NCBI GenBank assembly: GCA_004556345.1
Contig: SFHQ01000002.1
Coordinates: forward strand, 1-64,000
Reading direction: 5' to 3'
Source of the DNA: Clostridiales bacterium
Lineage (GTDB): Bacteria > Bacillota > Clostridia > Oscillospirales > Oscillospiraceae
DNA length: 64,000 bases
Of this stretch, positions 16,972 through 25,924 are shown in pieces (the stretch's first letter is position 1; each line of letters begins with the position of its first letter). The translations under genes were made by a program, and so were the position numbers. Below the pieces are notes generated by a model. The model made no database searches. It saw only the letters and a list, made by a program, of their open reading frames with translations, and was not told the DNA's origin.

Positions 16972-17025
16972 CGCGCTTTCCCCGTTCCTATCCGCCCATG
17001 AAATACAATGAAAAGAGGAGACACC

Positions 17026-17955
17026 ATGAAAAAGATTCTTGCACTGACCCTGGCTCTGGTGCTCGCGCTGTCCCTGTGCGCCTGCGGCGGCGGCAACGCT
17101 GACACCACGACCACCGACAACGGCGACGCTGCCGACACCGCTACCGTGGAAATCCCCCCTGTCGAGGACCTGACCGGCACCGACACCAGCGCCATCCCCG
17201 GCGTGGAGGACGGCGTGCTGACCGTCGGCATGGAGTGCACTTACGCCCCCTACAACTGGACCCAGACCGACGACTCCAACGGCGCTGTGCCCATCGTGAA
17301 CAACCCCGGCTCCTATGCCAACGGCTATGACGTGATGATCGCCCAGCGTATCTGCGACACCTACGGCTGGAAGCTGGAAGTCCAGGCCATCGAGTGGGAC
17401 GGCCTGATCCCCGCCCTGAACGCCGGCACCATCGACGCCGTCATCGCCGGCCAGTCCATGACCACCAGTCGTATGGAGCAGGTCGACATGGCAGGCCCCT
17501 ACTTCTACGCCTCCATCGTGTGTGTAGCCAAGAAAGACAGCGAGCAGGCCAAGGCCAAGGGCATCAGCGAGCTGACCGGCACCTGCACTGCTCAGAGCGG
17601 CACCATCTGGTACACTGACTGTCTGCCTCAGGTCGAGGGCGCTCAGATCATGGCACAGTCCGAGAGCGCTCCCGCCATGATCATGGCTGTTGAGTCCGGC
17701 ACCGTGGACTTCATCTGCACCGATATGCCCACCGCCATGGGTGCCTGCACCACCTACTCTGACCTGGCCATCCTGGACTTCTCCAACAGTGAGGACAACT
17801 TCAAGGTCGATGAAGGCCAGATCAACATCGGCATCTCCGTTGTCAAGGGCAACACCGAGCTGAAGGACGCCATGGACAAGGTCCTGGCTCCCCTGAACGC
17901 CGACATTTTCAACGCCATCATGAACCAGGCCATTGCCGTTCAGCCCACCATCTAA
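17026..17955 (+). CDS. Amino-acid ABC transporter substrate-binding lipoprotein, probably lysine
   Basis: A 309-residue SBP_bac_3 family binding protein. ATG 17026 is chosen because AGAGGAG is six bases upstream; the earlier in-frame ATG lacks one. The signal peptide ends at LSLCAC with Cys20 as the likely lipidated residue. The mature protein has the family pattern: GVLTVGMECTYAPYNW, YDVMIAQRI, GTIDAVIAGQSMT. Family members bind polar amino acids. The lysine riboswitch in the leader makes lysine (or lysine plus other basic amino acids) the probable ligand. It heads an operon with a permease and an ATPase. Confidence 0.92.
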   Translation: MKKILALTLALVLALSLCACGGGNADTTTTDNGDAADTATVEIPPVEDLTGTDTSAIPGVEDGVLTVGMECTYAPYNWTQTDDSNGAVPIVNNPGSYANGYDVMIAQRICDTYGWKLEVQAIEWDGLIPALNAGTIDAVIAGQSMTTSRMEQVDMAGPYFYASIVCVAKKDSEQAKAKGISELTGTCTAQSGTIWYTDCLPQVEGAQIMAQSESAPAMIMAVESGTVDFICTDMPTAMGACTTYSDLAILDFSNSEDNFKVDEGQINIGISVVKGNTELKDAMDKVLAPLNADIFNAIMNQAIAVQPTI

Positions 17956-17993
17956 TTTGATTCCCTGATTCGACATTTACTCCAAATGACCCC

Positions 17994-18027
17994 AGTATCC
18001 GGCCCTGTTTTTGCAGGGTCGGATACT
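17994..18027 (+). promoter_or_regulatory. Intercistronic stem-loop between binding-protein and permease genes
   Basis: AGTATCCGGCCCTG (17994-18007) pairs with 18014-18027 except for one mismatch, around a six-base loop, without a T-run. Such hairpins often stabilise the upstream mRNA or lower readthrough, so that the binding protein is made in excess over the membrane parts. Confidence 0.7.
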
Positions 18028-18058
18028 GCAACTTCCAGAGAAAGGAAACCGCTGACCC

Positions 18059-19018
18059 ATGGACAAACTTATGCAGCTGGGCTACGATATGTCCAGGCTC
18101 TGGGCCAAGTATTGGCCCGACTACATGACCGGCATCCGCAACACGCTGATCGTCGCGGTCATCGCCACGCTGGTGGGCTGTATCATCGGCCTCATCTGCG
18201 GCATCTTGAACACCATTCCCTACACGAAGAGCGACGCCGTGGGCAAGCGGTTCATCCTGAAGCTGATCCGGGTGATCGTCCGCATCTACGTGGAGGTCTT
18301 CCGCGGCACCCCCATGATCCTCCAGGCTGTGTTCATCTACTACGGCCTGCCCTACTTCTCCGGCGGAGCGATCTCGTTTAAGGGCAGTACCGGCGTTTGG
18401 ATAGCTTCGCTCATCGTCGTGTCCATCAACACCGGCGCTTATATGGCCGAGTCCGTCCGCGGCGGCATCATCTCCGTGGACCCCGGCCAGACCGAGGGCG
18501 CCAAGGCCATCGGCATGACCCACTTCCAGACCATGGTCCATGTGATCCTGCCCCAGGCCTTCCGCAATATCATCCCCCAGATCGGCAACAACTTCATCAT
18601 CAACATCAAGGACACCTCCGTCATGTTCGTCATCGGCTTCATCGAGTTCTTCGCCGTCCACCGCAACATCGTCGGCCTGAACCTGATGTACTTCCCCTCC
18701 GCTACCATCGAGATGATCGGCTACCTCTGCCTGACCCTGGCCGCCTCCATCCTCCTGCGCGTGCTGGAAAAGAAGATGGACGGCAACGACAGCTATGAGC
18801 TGGTCCAGGTGGACGCCCTGACCATGTCCGCCGGGACCTACAACCACCCCAGCAAGGGTACCCCCTTTGACGAGCGCAACCCCGAAGCAGTCAAGTCCAT
18901 GCTTCGCGAGGACCTGCGCCGCCAGGCCGAGCGCGACGCCGCCATCCGGGAGGGCCAGAAAGCAGAGACCCGCCGCTCCCACGGGGAGCGCAGCCACCAG
19001 GACGGAGGTGAGCAGTAA
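18059..19018 (+). CDS. Amino-acid ABC transporter permease (HisM/GlnP type), probably lysine
   Basis: A 319-residue permease. The first 240 residues match the polar amino-acid permease family: TGIRNTLIVAVIATLVG, VEVFRGTPMILQ and the EAA loop EGAKAIGMTHFQTMVHVILP. After the last membrane helix there is a hydrophilic tail of about 75 residues, rich in Arg, Glu and Gln, absent from typical 220-240-residue members. The tail may be cytoplasmic and could contact the ATPase; that is inference. The stop codon overlaps the start of the ATPase gene (TAATG). Same operon and riboswitch control as the binding protein. Confidence 0.9.
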   Translation: MDKLMQLGYDMSRLWAKYWPDYMTGIRNTLIVAVIATLVGCIIGLICGILNTIPYTKSDAVGKRFILKLIRVIVRIYVEVFRGTPMILQAVFIYYGLPYFSGGAISFKGSTGVWIASLIVVSINTGAYMAESVRGGIISVDPGQTEGAKAIGMTHFQTMVHVILPQAFRNIIPQIGNNFIINIKDTSVMFVIGFIEFFAVHRNIVGLNLMYFPSATIEMIGYLCLTLAASILLRVLEKKMDGNDSYELVQVDALTMSAGTYNHPSKGTPFDERNPEAVKSMLREDLRRQAERDAAIREGQKAETRRSHGERSHQDGGEQ

Positions 19019-19761
19019 TGACAGACGAACGCATCCTACAGGTCAACCACCTGTCCAAGTCCTTCGGCAAGCACGAGGTGCTGCGGGACATCGACTTTAC
19101 CGTGAACAAGGGCGACGTGACGTCCATCATCGGGGCCTCCGGCTCCGGCAAGTCCACGCTGCTGCGGTGTATCAACCTCCTGGAGACCCCCACCAGCGGG
19201 GAAATTCGCTTCCACGATGAGAATATTCTCTCCCGCAAGGGCGGGGCAGCGGCCTACCGGACGAAGGTTGGCATGGTCTTCCAGTCCTTCAACCTCTTCA
19301 ACAACATGACCGTGCTGGAAAACTGCCTGGTCGGCCAGACCAAGGTCTTAAAAAAGGACCCCAAGGAGGCGGAAGAGGTCGCCATGAAGTACCTGACCAA
19401 GGTCGGCATGGCCCCCTACATCAACGCCCGCCCCCGGCAGCTCTCCGGCGGCCAGAAGCAGCGCGTGGCCATCGCCCGCGCCCTAGCCATGGACCCGGAG
19501 GTACTGCTCTTCGACGAGCCGACCTCTGCGCTGGACCCCGAAATGGTCGGTGAAGTTCTCTCCGTCATGCGGGACCTGGCCAACGAGGGCCTGACCATGC
19601 TGGTCGTGACCCACGAGATGGCCTTCGCCAGGGACGTCTCCAACCACGTCGTCTTCATGCGCGACGGCGTCATCTGGGAGGAAGGCTCCCCCCAGCAGAT
19701 CTTCGTCGATCCCCAGCGGGAGGAGACGAGAGACTTCCTCTCCCGCTTCATGGAGCGCTGA
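19018..19761 (+). CDS. Amino-acid ABC transporter ATP-binding protein, probably lysine
   Basis: A 247-residue ATPase of the GlnQ/HisP class. Walker A GASGSGKST, Q-loop in GMVFQSFNLF, signature LSGGQKQRVAIARAL, Walker B VLLFDEPTSALD and the switch His in VVTHEM are all present. GGAGG is found seven bases before the ATG, which overlaps the permease stop. With the two genes upstream it makes a complete importer, and the whole operon is under the lysine riboswitch. Confidence 0.93.
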   Translation: MTDERILQVNHLSKSFGKHEVLRDIDFTVNKGDVTSIIGASGSGKSTLLRCINLLETPTSGEIRFHDENILSRKGGAAAYRTKVGMVFQSFNLFNNMTVLENCLVGQTKVLKKDPKEAEEVAMKYLTKVGMAPYINARPRQLSGGQKQRVAIARALAMDPEVLLFDEPTSALDPEMVGEVLSVMRDLANEGLTMLVVTHEMAFARDVSNHVVFMRDGVIWEEGSPQQIFVDPQREETRDFLSRFMER

Positions 19762-19784
19762 ACCATCCCCCCACCACACAATGC

Positions 19785-19830
19785 AAAAAGGACCTGCACT
19801 CGTTGAGAAAAACAAGCGCAGGTCCTTTTC
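19785..19830 (+). terminator. Bidirectional terminator between the lysine importer and spoIIP
   Basis: AAAAGGACCTGC pairs with GCAGGTCCTTTT (19817-19828) across a loop of about 19 bases, with T-runs on both strands. The genes on each side converge here. Confidence 0.8.
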
Positions 19831-19843
19831 CTACTCTGCTTTG

Positions 19844-20962
19844 CTACCCCACTCTGGTGAGCAATACTTTTGCAGCCGACCGGGCAAAGAGCCTGGCCCC
19901 GGCTAGGGCCTCGTCCAGCGTGTTCCCATGGCTGCCCACCTCCACCAGGAGGGAGCCTTTGGTCATCTGCTGGTTAAAGCGGGCCGTCCGCAGGGTGATG
20001 GGCCGGGCCAGTCCCGGCCAGAGGGAATTCATCTGCTGCTGCAATTCCATGGCCAGTGCCATGTGCTCTGTCCAGTCCGGAAACACCGCCCCTGCGTCGT
20101 CACTGCCCACCAAAAGCATGACCTGGGCCGTCTTCACCCCGTCGATCTGCAAGACCGGCTTGTAGACCGTCCCGTCCGCCCCGACCAGCGCATCCCGGTG
20201 GACATCCAGGACCATTTGAATGGTGGGATACTGGGCCAGGTATTGCGCAGCCGCCGCTTTCGACCGCTCATAGGCCCCGTTGTAATCGGGATAGTCATAG
20301 AGATTCGTGTCGTGGATGACGCTGAGGCCCATTTCCTCGAAAATTCGTGTGATCTCCTCCCCTACTTTTATGATATTATAAGAGGGATCGGTGGTCCGGG
20401 CCGTGCCGCTCTCCTGGTAGGGCGCGGCGCTGTCCTGGGCATAGGCTTCGGTGGAATGGGTGTGCAGGATCAGGATCTGCGGCCCTGCCTCCGCCGGCTG
20501 AAAGTGCAGGCTGGAGCCGGCCTGGGCAATGGCCGCTAAGTCCACCGTTTTTTCTGTGCGGTTGAACAAAGAAATGCCCTGGGCGTTGACGTACTCCGTC
20601 CCGCTGCCGGAGAGGGTGCGTTCTTCCACCTTGTCCGGGGTAATTGGGGATAAGTTCGGCGTTTCCCCGATCTCTTCCGGCGGGGTGGTCTCCTCTGCCG
20701 TGCCGCTGTCCGCGTGCCCGGCGGCGGCTTGGGCCAGCAGGGCAGAATCCGCCAGCAAAATGCGCTGCCAGAAGGACAGGGCCTGTCCGCCCGGCGCATC
20801 CGCCTGCGTCTGTTGTTCCAGCAGATAGGCCGCGGCCTGCTCCGGCAGCGGCGGCAGACCGGCGGCCACCGCCGCCATCCCCACGCCCGCCAGGGCCAGG
20901 ATCCCCGCCACGCCCCGGCGCAGCAGGCGGGCTGCGCCCCGTTTGGCTGCCTTTGGTTTCAT
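19844..20962 (-). CDS. spoIIP: Stage II sporulation protein P
   Basis: A 372-residue protein. The start at 20962 is preferred because GGGAG is eight bases upstream; two earlier in-frame starts exist. An N-terminal membrane helix (about 20-42) is followed by a variable linker, then the SpoIIP amidase/endopeptidase domain: ILILHTHSTEAY, then a GEEITRIFEEMGLSV helix, VLDVHRDA, and LLVEVGSHGNTLDEAL. The two histidine motifs and the Glu of VEVGSHGN are the zinc ligands and catalytic residue expected in this family. SpoIIP works with SpoIID to thin septal peptidoglycan during engulfment, so the organism likely forms endospores. Confidence 0.9.
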   Translation of the reverse strand: MKPKAAKRGAARLLRRGVAGILALAGVGMAAVAAGLPPLPEQAAAYLLEQQTQADAPGGQALSFWQRILLADSALLAQAAAGHADSGTAEETTPPEEIGETPNLSPITPDKVEERTLSGSGTEYVNAQGISLFNRTEKTVDLAAIAQAGSSLHFQPAEAGPQILILHTHSTEAYAQDSAAPYQESGTARTTDPSYNIIKVGEEITRIFEEMGLSVIHDTNLYDYPDYNGAYERSKAAAAQYLAQYPTIQMVLDVHRDALVGADGTVYKPVLQIDGVKTAQVMLLVGSDDAGAVFPDWTEHMALAMELQQQMNSLWPGLARPITLRTARFNQQMTKGSLLVEVGSHGNTLDEALAGARLFARSAAKVLLTRVG

Positions 20963-21066
20963 TGGCATCACTCCCGTATGCCATCAGCCTATGCCCCGGT
21001 GGACAGGTTCAGAACCAGACCTGTCCCCAAGATCCCCAAGACCATTCTGCCCCAGGAGGTGCCCCT

Positions 21067-21903
21067 GTGAAAAAGCTCTGGACTTCTCCCCTCGTCTCCT
21101 TCTTTCGGGAGGCGATCCTGCTCTATTTCAGCCGCCGGGTGCCCCAGGCGGCGGCCTGCCTGGCCTATTTCGTGATCCTGGCCGTGTTCCCGGTGCTCAT
21201 CTGCGTGTCCTATATTCTGGGCCTGGTGAACATCGACGTGGGAAGCCTCATCGGCCAGCTCCAGACCATCCTGCCCCAGGCGGCGCTGGATGTTTTGGAG
21301 AGCTACCTGCGCTACATCGCCATCCACCGCAGCCCCGGCCTGTTTTTGGCAGGGTTGGCGGGCTGTTGGTTCTCGGCCGCCGCGGCCTTTCGGACCATCA
21401 CACGGGTCATTTTGGATATGTATGATGACGTGTCTCAGTCCATGGTGCGGGGCATGGTGGTCAGCATCCTGTTCCCCTTTGGCCTGCTGCTGACCGTGGA
21501 CCTGTCCATCATGGTCGTGGTCACGGGGCAGCGGACGCTCCGGGCCATTGCGGAGCATTTTCCCTTCTGGGACCGGATGCTTGACGTGTGGTCATGGACA
21601 AGATACGTCCTGCTCTTCGCCATCTTCTGCCTCTTCCTCATGGCGGTCTTAAACATGGCCGCGCCCTTTGGGACGCCCCGGCTGCCCATGTTGGTGACAA
21701 GCTTGGTCTCGGCCTTTGCGCTGGTGGTGGCGTCGGGGATCTTCTCCTGGTTCCTCAGTATGTCCACGCGCTACTCGCTGGTGTATGGGAGCCTGGTGTC
21801 GCTGATCATCCTGCTGGTGTGGCTGTATCTCTGCGGACAGATCTTGTTTTTGGGCATCGTGTTTACCAGCGTTTGGTATAAGAAGCGGCGGCACAGAAAA
21901 TGA
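21067..21903 (+). CDS. YihY/virulence-factor BrkB-family membrane protein
   Basis: A 278-residue integral membrane protein. GTG 21067 is the chosen start since AGGAGG lies seven bases before it; the open frame runs much further upstream but only as a shadow of spoIIP. Six membrane helices are visible. The segments QAAACLAYFVILAVFPVLI and YGSLVSLIILLVWLYL are characteristic. The family was once called RNase BN by mistake and its transport role is not settled. It diverges from spoIIP. Confidence 0.82.
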   Translation: MKKLWTSPLVSFFREAILLYFSRRVPQAAACLAYFVILAVFPVLICVSYILGLVNIDVGSLIGQLQTILPQAALDVLESYLRYIAIHRSPGLFLAGLAGCWFSAAAAFRTITRVILDMYDDVSQSMVRGMVVSILFPFGLLLTVDLSIMVVVTGQRTLRAIAEHFPFWDRMLDVWSWTRYVLLFAIFCLFLMAVLNMAAPFGTPRLPMLVTSLVSAFALVVASGIFSWFLSMSTRYSLVYGSLVSLIILLVWLYLCGQILFLGIVFTSVWYKKRRHRK

Positions 21904-21926
21904 CCGCCGCAAAGCCTCCCCGCCCC

Positions 21927-21967
21927 TTGTATCCCCCTGGGGATTGTGATATAATGTACTATCACAA
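21927..21967 (+). promoter_or_regulatory. Promoter of gdpP with overlapping palindrome
   Basis: TTGTAT (21927-21932), 17-nt spacer, TATAAT (21950-21955). A perfect 8-bp inverted repeat, TTGTGATA (21944-21951) and TATCACAA (21960-21967), covers the -10 box. This placement suits a repressor operator. Confidence 0.65.
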
Positions 21968-21996
21968 ATTATGTCATCTGCCCGGAGGGTACGACT

Positions 21997-23997
21997 ATGC
22001 GTCAGCAAACCTTTCAAAAAGCGCTTTCCCGGCTGACGGACACGGGCTTTCGCCTGTTTTTCGTCACTGGGTTGGTCTTTGCCGTTCTCACCGGCCTGTA
22101 TAACATTTGGCTCTGCATGGCGGAGCTGGTGGTCCTCTTGGTCCTGTATCTCTACTTCCAGTCCGGCGCCATCCGCCGGAAGCAGGAGGCGATGGATTAC
22201 CTGGACCATCTGGCCAGCGGGGTGGACAACGCCTCCCGCCGGACCATGCTCTCCAGCCCCATGCCCATCGCCATTTTCCGGCCGGATACGGACGACATCA
22301 TCTGGAGCAACGAACGCTTTCTTCACCTCACCGGCGACCCGGACCATCTCTTCGAGACGAAGCTCTCCGCCCTGGTCCCCGCCTTTCAGTGCCAGTGGCT
22401 GCTGGACGGCGAGCACCTCAGCCCGGAGCCGGTGCCTGTGGGAGAAAAGCTCTACCTGGTCTACGGCAACCTGGTCTGCACCGGGGAGCAGGACAGCTTT
22501 CTGGCCACGACCTATTGGGTGGACGTGACCCAATACGCGACAGTAGCCGCCAAGTTCGACGCCACCCGCTCCGTCGTGGGCATCTTACAGGTGGACAACT
22601 ACGAGGATCTCAGCCGAGGCCTGGAGGAGGGCGAACGGGCCGTGATGCGGTCTGAGCTGAACAACCGCCTCTCCGCTTGGCTGGACCCTTCGCAGGGGCT
22701 TTTATGCCGCTATGACCGGGACCACTATCTGCTGCTGGTGGAGGCCGCGCAGTTCCAGGTCTTCTGCCGGAAGAAGTTCTCCCTGCTGGATGAGATCCGC
22801 CAGGTGCAAAGCCCCAACGGAGTCGCCGCCACCCTCTCCATCGGCTTCGGCCGCAACGGGGAGACCCCCCGGCAGCTCCACGAATACGCCTCCCTGGCGC
22901 TGGACATGGCCCTCAGCCGGGGCGGCGACCAAGTGGTGGTCAAAGACGGCAACGACTTTTCCTTCTTCGGCGGCCGCTCGAAAGAGACCGAGCGCCGGAC
23001 CAAGGTCAAGAGCCGCGTGGTGGCCTCCGCCCTGTCCGAGCTGCTGGCCAGCACCCACCAGGTCATTGTGATGGGGCATAAATACCCCGACCTGGACGTA
23101 CTGGGGGCCGTGGCCGGCGTGTGCGCCATTGCCCGAAAAAAAGACGTGCCCATCAAGGCCGTTCGCGCCCCCTCCCCCTATCCTTCCGAGGAGCAGACGA
23201 GGCAGCTGGCCTCCCTGCCGGAGTACCAGGGCATCTTCATCCCGCCGGATGAGGCCATTCGCCTGGCCAAGCCCACCAGCATCGTCGTGGTGGTGGACAC
23301 CAACCGGCCGGAACAGACCCAGGTGCCGGAGCTGCTGACCTCCGGGGCCAGGATCGTGGTCATCGACCACCACCGGCGGGCGGCTTCCTACATCGAAAAG
23401 CCCGCCCTGAGCTTCCACGACCCCTACGCCTCCTCCGCCAGCGAACTGGTGGCGGAGCTGGTGCAGTATATTCTGGACAACGGCGACCTCAAGCGCCAGG
23501 AGGCCGAGGCCATGCTGGCCGGCATCGTGCTGGACACCAAGAACTTCACCATGCGCACCGGCAGCCGGACCTTTGAGACGGCGGCCTTCCTCCGCAAGGC
23601 CGGGGCCGACACCGCCCTGGTCCACAAGTTCTTCCAGCATGACCTGCGGGACACCGTGACCAAGATGCAGATCATCCAAGGGGCCCAGACCTACCGCGGC
23701 TCCATGGCCATCGCCCTGACCGACCGACCTGTGGGCCGGGCCATTGCAGGGCAGGCAGCGGACGAGATGCTGAACATCGCCGGCATCGAGGCTTCCTTCG
23801 TGCTCTTCCCGGAGGCGGGGCAGGCCTATCTCTCCGCCCGGTCGGGGAGCAACGTGAACGTCCAGGTCATCAGCGAGATGCTGGGCGGCGGCGGCAACGC
23901 CACCACCGCCGGGGCCCAGTTCCCCGGCAAGACCACGGAGGACGTGCTGCCCCTGCTGAAAGAGACCATCGACAATTACTTCGACGACGAGGCATAA
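21997..23997 (+). CDS. gdpP: Cyclic-di-AMP phosphodiesterase, GdpP type
   Basis: A 666-residue protein with the GdpP layout. Two N-terminal membrane helices (about 17-55) are followed by a PAS-like region (about 80-170), a degenerate GGDEF domain (about 175-305) and a DHH-DHHA1 phosphodiesterase. The DHH part shows VMGHKYPDLDVLGA, VVVDTN and VIDHHRRA (His pair near 456), the metal-binding residues. DHHA1 ends with EMLGGGGNATTAGAQ. It degrades c-di-AMP, which controls potassium and cell-wall balance. It leads the cluster with rplI and dnaB, a conserved order in Firmicutes. Confidence 0.93.
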   Translation: MRQQTFQKALSRLTDTGFRLFFVTGLVFAVLTGLYNIWLCMAELVVLLVLYLYFQSGAIRRKQEAMDYLDHLASGVDNASRRTMLSSPMPIAIFRPDTDDIIWSNERFLHLTGDPDHLFETKLSALVPAFQCQWLLDGEHLSPEPVPVGEKLYLVYGNLVCTGEQDSFLATTYWVDVTQYATVAAKFDATRSVVGILQVDNYEDLSRGLEEGERAVMRSELNNRLSAWLDPSQGLLCRYDRDHYLLLVEAAQFQVFCRKKFSLLDEIRQVQSPNGVAATLSIGFGRNGETPRQLHEYASLALDMALSRGGDQVVVKDGNDFSFFGGRSKETERRTKVKSRVVASALSELLASTHQVIVMGHKYPDLDVLGAVAGVCAIARKKDVPIKAVRAPSPYPSEEQTRQLASLPEYQGIFIPPDEAIRLAKPTSIVVVVDTNRPEQTQVPELLTSGARIVVIDHHRRAASYIEKPALSFHDPYASSASELVAELVQYILDNGDLKRQEAEAMLAGIVLDTKNFTMRTGSRTFETAAFLRKAGADTALVHKFFQHDLRDTVTKMQIIQGAQTYRGSMAIALTDRPVGRAIAGQAADEMLNIAGIEASFVLFPEAGQAYLSARSGSNVNVQVISEMLGGGGNATTAGAQFPGKTTEDVLPLLKETIDNYFDDEA

Positions 23998-24089
23998 TTT
24001 CGTATCGTTACCCTTCTTTTTTTAGTTTTCCCTTTTGCAAACATCCTCATCCTACGAGATCGAGATAGAAATTTTGGAGGTACAACACC

Positions 24090-24539
24090 ATGAAAGTGAT
24101 CTTACAGAAAGACGTCAAGGGCCAGGGCAAGCGGGGCCAGCTGGTGAACGTTTCCGACGGCTACGCCCGCAACTTCCTCTTCCCCAAGAATCTGGCCGTG
24201 CCCGCCAACGCGGACAACATGAACAAGATGATCATGCAGGACAAGGCCAAGAAGGCCCAGATGGCCGCCGAAAAGGCCGAGGCCGAGGCCATTGCCGAGA
24301 AGCTCAAGGCCGTGGTCGTGAAGATCCCCGCCAAGGCTGGCACCGGCGGCCGTCTCTTCGGGGCCGTGACCAGCAAGGAGATCTCCGAGGCCCTCCAGGC
24401 CCAGTGCGGCCTGAACGTGGCCAAGACCAAAATCGTCCAGGACGAGCCCATCAAGAGCTTCGGCACCTATCAGCTCAAATGCAAGCTGGGCTATGAGATC
24501 ACCGGCACCCTGAACGTGGTGGTTTCCGAGGAGAAATAA
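24090..24539 (+). CDS. rplI: 50S ribosomal protein L9
   Basis: 149 residues, full length. The start MKVILQKDVKGQGKRG and GYARNFLFPKNLA are the L9 signature. A Lys/Ala-rich connecting helix (about 45-75) leads to the C-terminal rRNA-binding domain. GGAGG is nine bases before the ATG. It sits between gdpP and dnaB, as in many Firmicutes. Confidence 0.96.
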   Translation: MKVILQKDVKGQGKRGQLVNVSDGYARNFLFPKNLAVPANADNMNKMIMQDKAKKAQMAAEKAEAEAIAEKLKAVVVKIPAKAGTGGRLFGAVTSKEISEALQAQCGLNVAKTKIVQDEPIKSFGTYQLKCKLGYEITGTLNVVVSEEK

Positions 24540-24568
24540 GAAACTTCCCTGAGAGATAGGTGAATCCG

Positions 24569-25924
24569 ATGGACGAATCCTCTTTACTTCTCCGCCAGAT
24601 CCCCCACAGCGTCGAGGCTGAGCAGTCGGTCCTGGGGGCCATGCTCATCGACCCCCGCTGCATCCCCAACGTGGTGGAGCAGCTCACCGGCGAGGACTTC
24701 TATCTGAAGCCCAACCGGGATATTTATGAGACCATCTACACCATGTTCAGCTTCTCCGCCACCATTGACCCGGTGACGGTGCTGGACCAGATGAAGCTGC
24801 GGGGGGTCTACGACGAGAACACCACCAGCAACTACCTGCTCCAGCTCATGGAGATCACCCCCACCGCCGCCAATGTCTCCGAGTATATCCGCATCGTCAA
24901 GGACAAGGCGCTCCTGCGCCGCATTTCCGAGACGGCCGGGGAACTCACGACCCTGGTCCAGGAGGGGGGCGAGACGGCCCAGGCCGTCCTCGACCTGGCA
25001 GAACAGCGCATCTACGCCATCCGCCAGGGGAAGTCCTCCCAGGGCTTGGAGCCTCTTTCCAAGATCCTGGTGGATGTGTTCGACCGGCTGCAAGAGCTGT
25101 CCATGTCCGGCTCCGACGTGCCCGGCATGGCGACCGGCTTTGCCGACCTGGACCGGACCCTCACGGGCTTTCACGGCTCCGAGCTCATCCTATTGGCCGC
25201 CCGACCCGGCATGGGCAAAACGTCCTTTGCCCTGAACGTCCTGCTCCACGCGGGCAAGTTCTCCGGCAAGAGCGTGGTCTTCTTCTCCCTGGAAATGAGC
25301 CGGGAGCAGCTGGCCACCCGTCTCATCTCCAACGAGGCCTTTCTGGACAACAAAAAGCTGATGACGGGCAAGCTCTCCCCCGACGATTGGGACAGCGTGA
25401 CCGTGGCCTCCACGGCCCTGGCCCACACGAAAATTTTCATTGACGACAACCCCTCCCTCTCCGTGGCGGACATGAACGCCAAATGCCGCCGGGTGGAGGA
25501 TCTGGGGCTGGTGGTCATCGACTACTTACAGCTGATGCAGTCCTCCGGCAGCGGCACCCGGTACGCCGGGGAGAACCGCCAGCAGGTGGTGGCAGACATC
25601 AGCCGTTCCCTGAAAATCATGGCAAAGGAGCTCCACGTACCGATCCTGTGCCTGTCCCAGCTCTCCCGTGCCAACGAGAGCCGCTCGGACAAGCGCCCGA
25701 TGCTCTCGGACCTGCGAGAGTCCGGGGCCATTGAGCAGGATGCCGACGTGGTCATGTTCCTGTATCGAGACGACTATTATAACAAGGACAGTGACAAGCA
25801 TAATCAGGCCGAGTGCATCATCGCCAAAAATCGCCGGGGGGAAACCACCACCATCCCCCTCCAGTGGCTGCCGGAGTTCACTGCCTTTTCCTCAATGGAG
25901 CGGAAATATGAAGAACCCTATTGA
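24569..25924 (+). CDS. dnaB: Replicative DNA helicase DnaB
   Basis: A 451-residue hexameric helicase. The N-terminal domain starts RQIPHSVEAEQSVLGAMLI, and the RecA-like motor has Walker A ARPGMGKTS (211-219), Walker B VVIDYLQLM, the arginine-containing KRPMLSDLRESGAIEQDAD and the DVVMFLYRDDYY segment. ATG 24569 is preferred to the GTG nine bases earlier on spacing from AGATAGG. It unwinds DNA at the replication fork. The end overlaps the start of tilS by 17 bases. Confidence 0.95.
   Translation: MDESSLLLRQIPHSVEAEQSVLGAMLIDPRCIPNVVEQLTGEDFYLKPNRDIYETIYTMFSFSATIDPVTVLDQMKLRGVYDENTTSNYLLQLMEITPTAANVSEYIRIVKDKALLRRISETAGELTTLVQEGGETAQAVLDLAEQRIYAIRQGKSSQGLEPLSKILVDVFDRLQELSMSGSDVPGMATGFADLDRTLTGFHGSELILLAARPGMGKTSFALNVLLHAGKFSGKSVVFFSLEMSREQLATRLISNEAFLDNKKLMTGKLSPDDWDSVTVASTALAHTKIFIDDNPSLSVADMNAKCRRVEDLGLVVIDYLQLMQSSGSGTRYAGENRQQVVADISRSLKIMAKELHVPILCLSQLSRANESRSDKRPMLSDLRESGAIEQDADVVMFLYRDDYYNKDSDKHNQAECIIAKNRRGETTTIPLQWLPEFTAFSSMERKYEEPY

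Noticed and set aside
16870..17976. A 368-codon open frame on the minus strand over the lysine-binding protein gene
   Set aside because: It is a shadow caused by high third-position G+C of the true plus-strand gene: composition is dominated by Gly, Val, Asp and His, with no family match and no ribosome site.
25668..25907. N-terminal extension of TilS in an upstream open frame
   Set aside because: The extension lies fully inside dnaB and has no TilS-like sequence. ATG 25908 starts the conserved protein.
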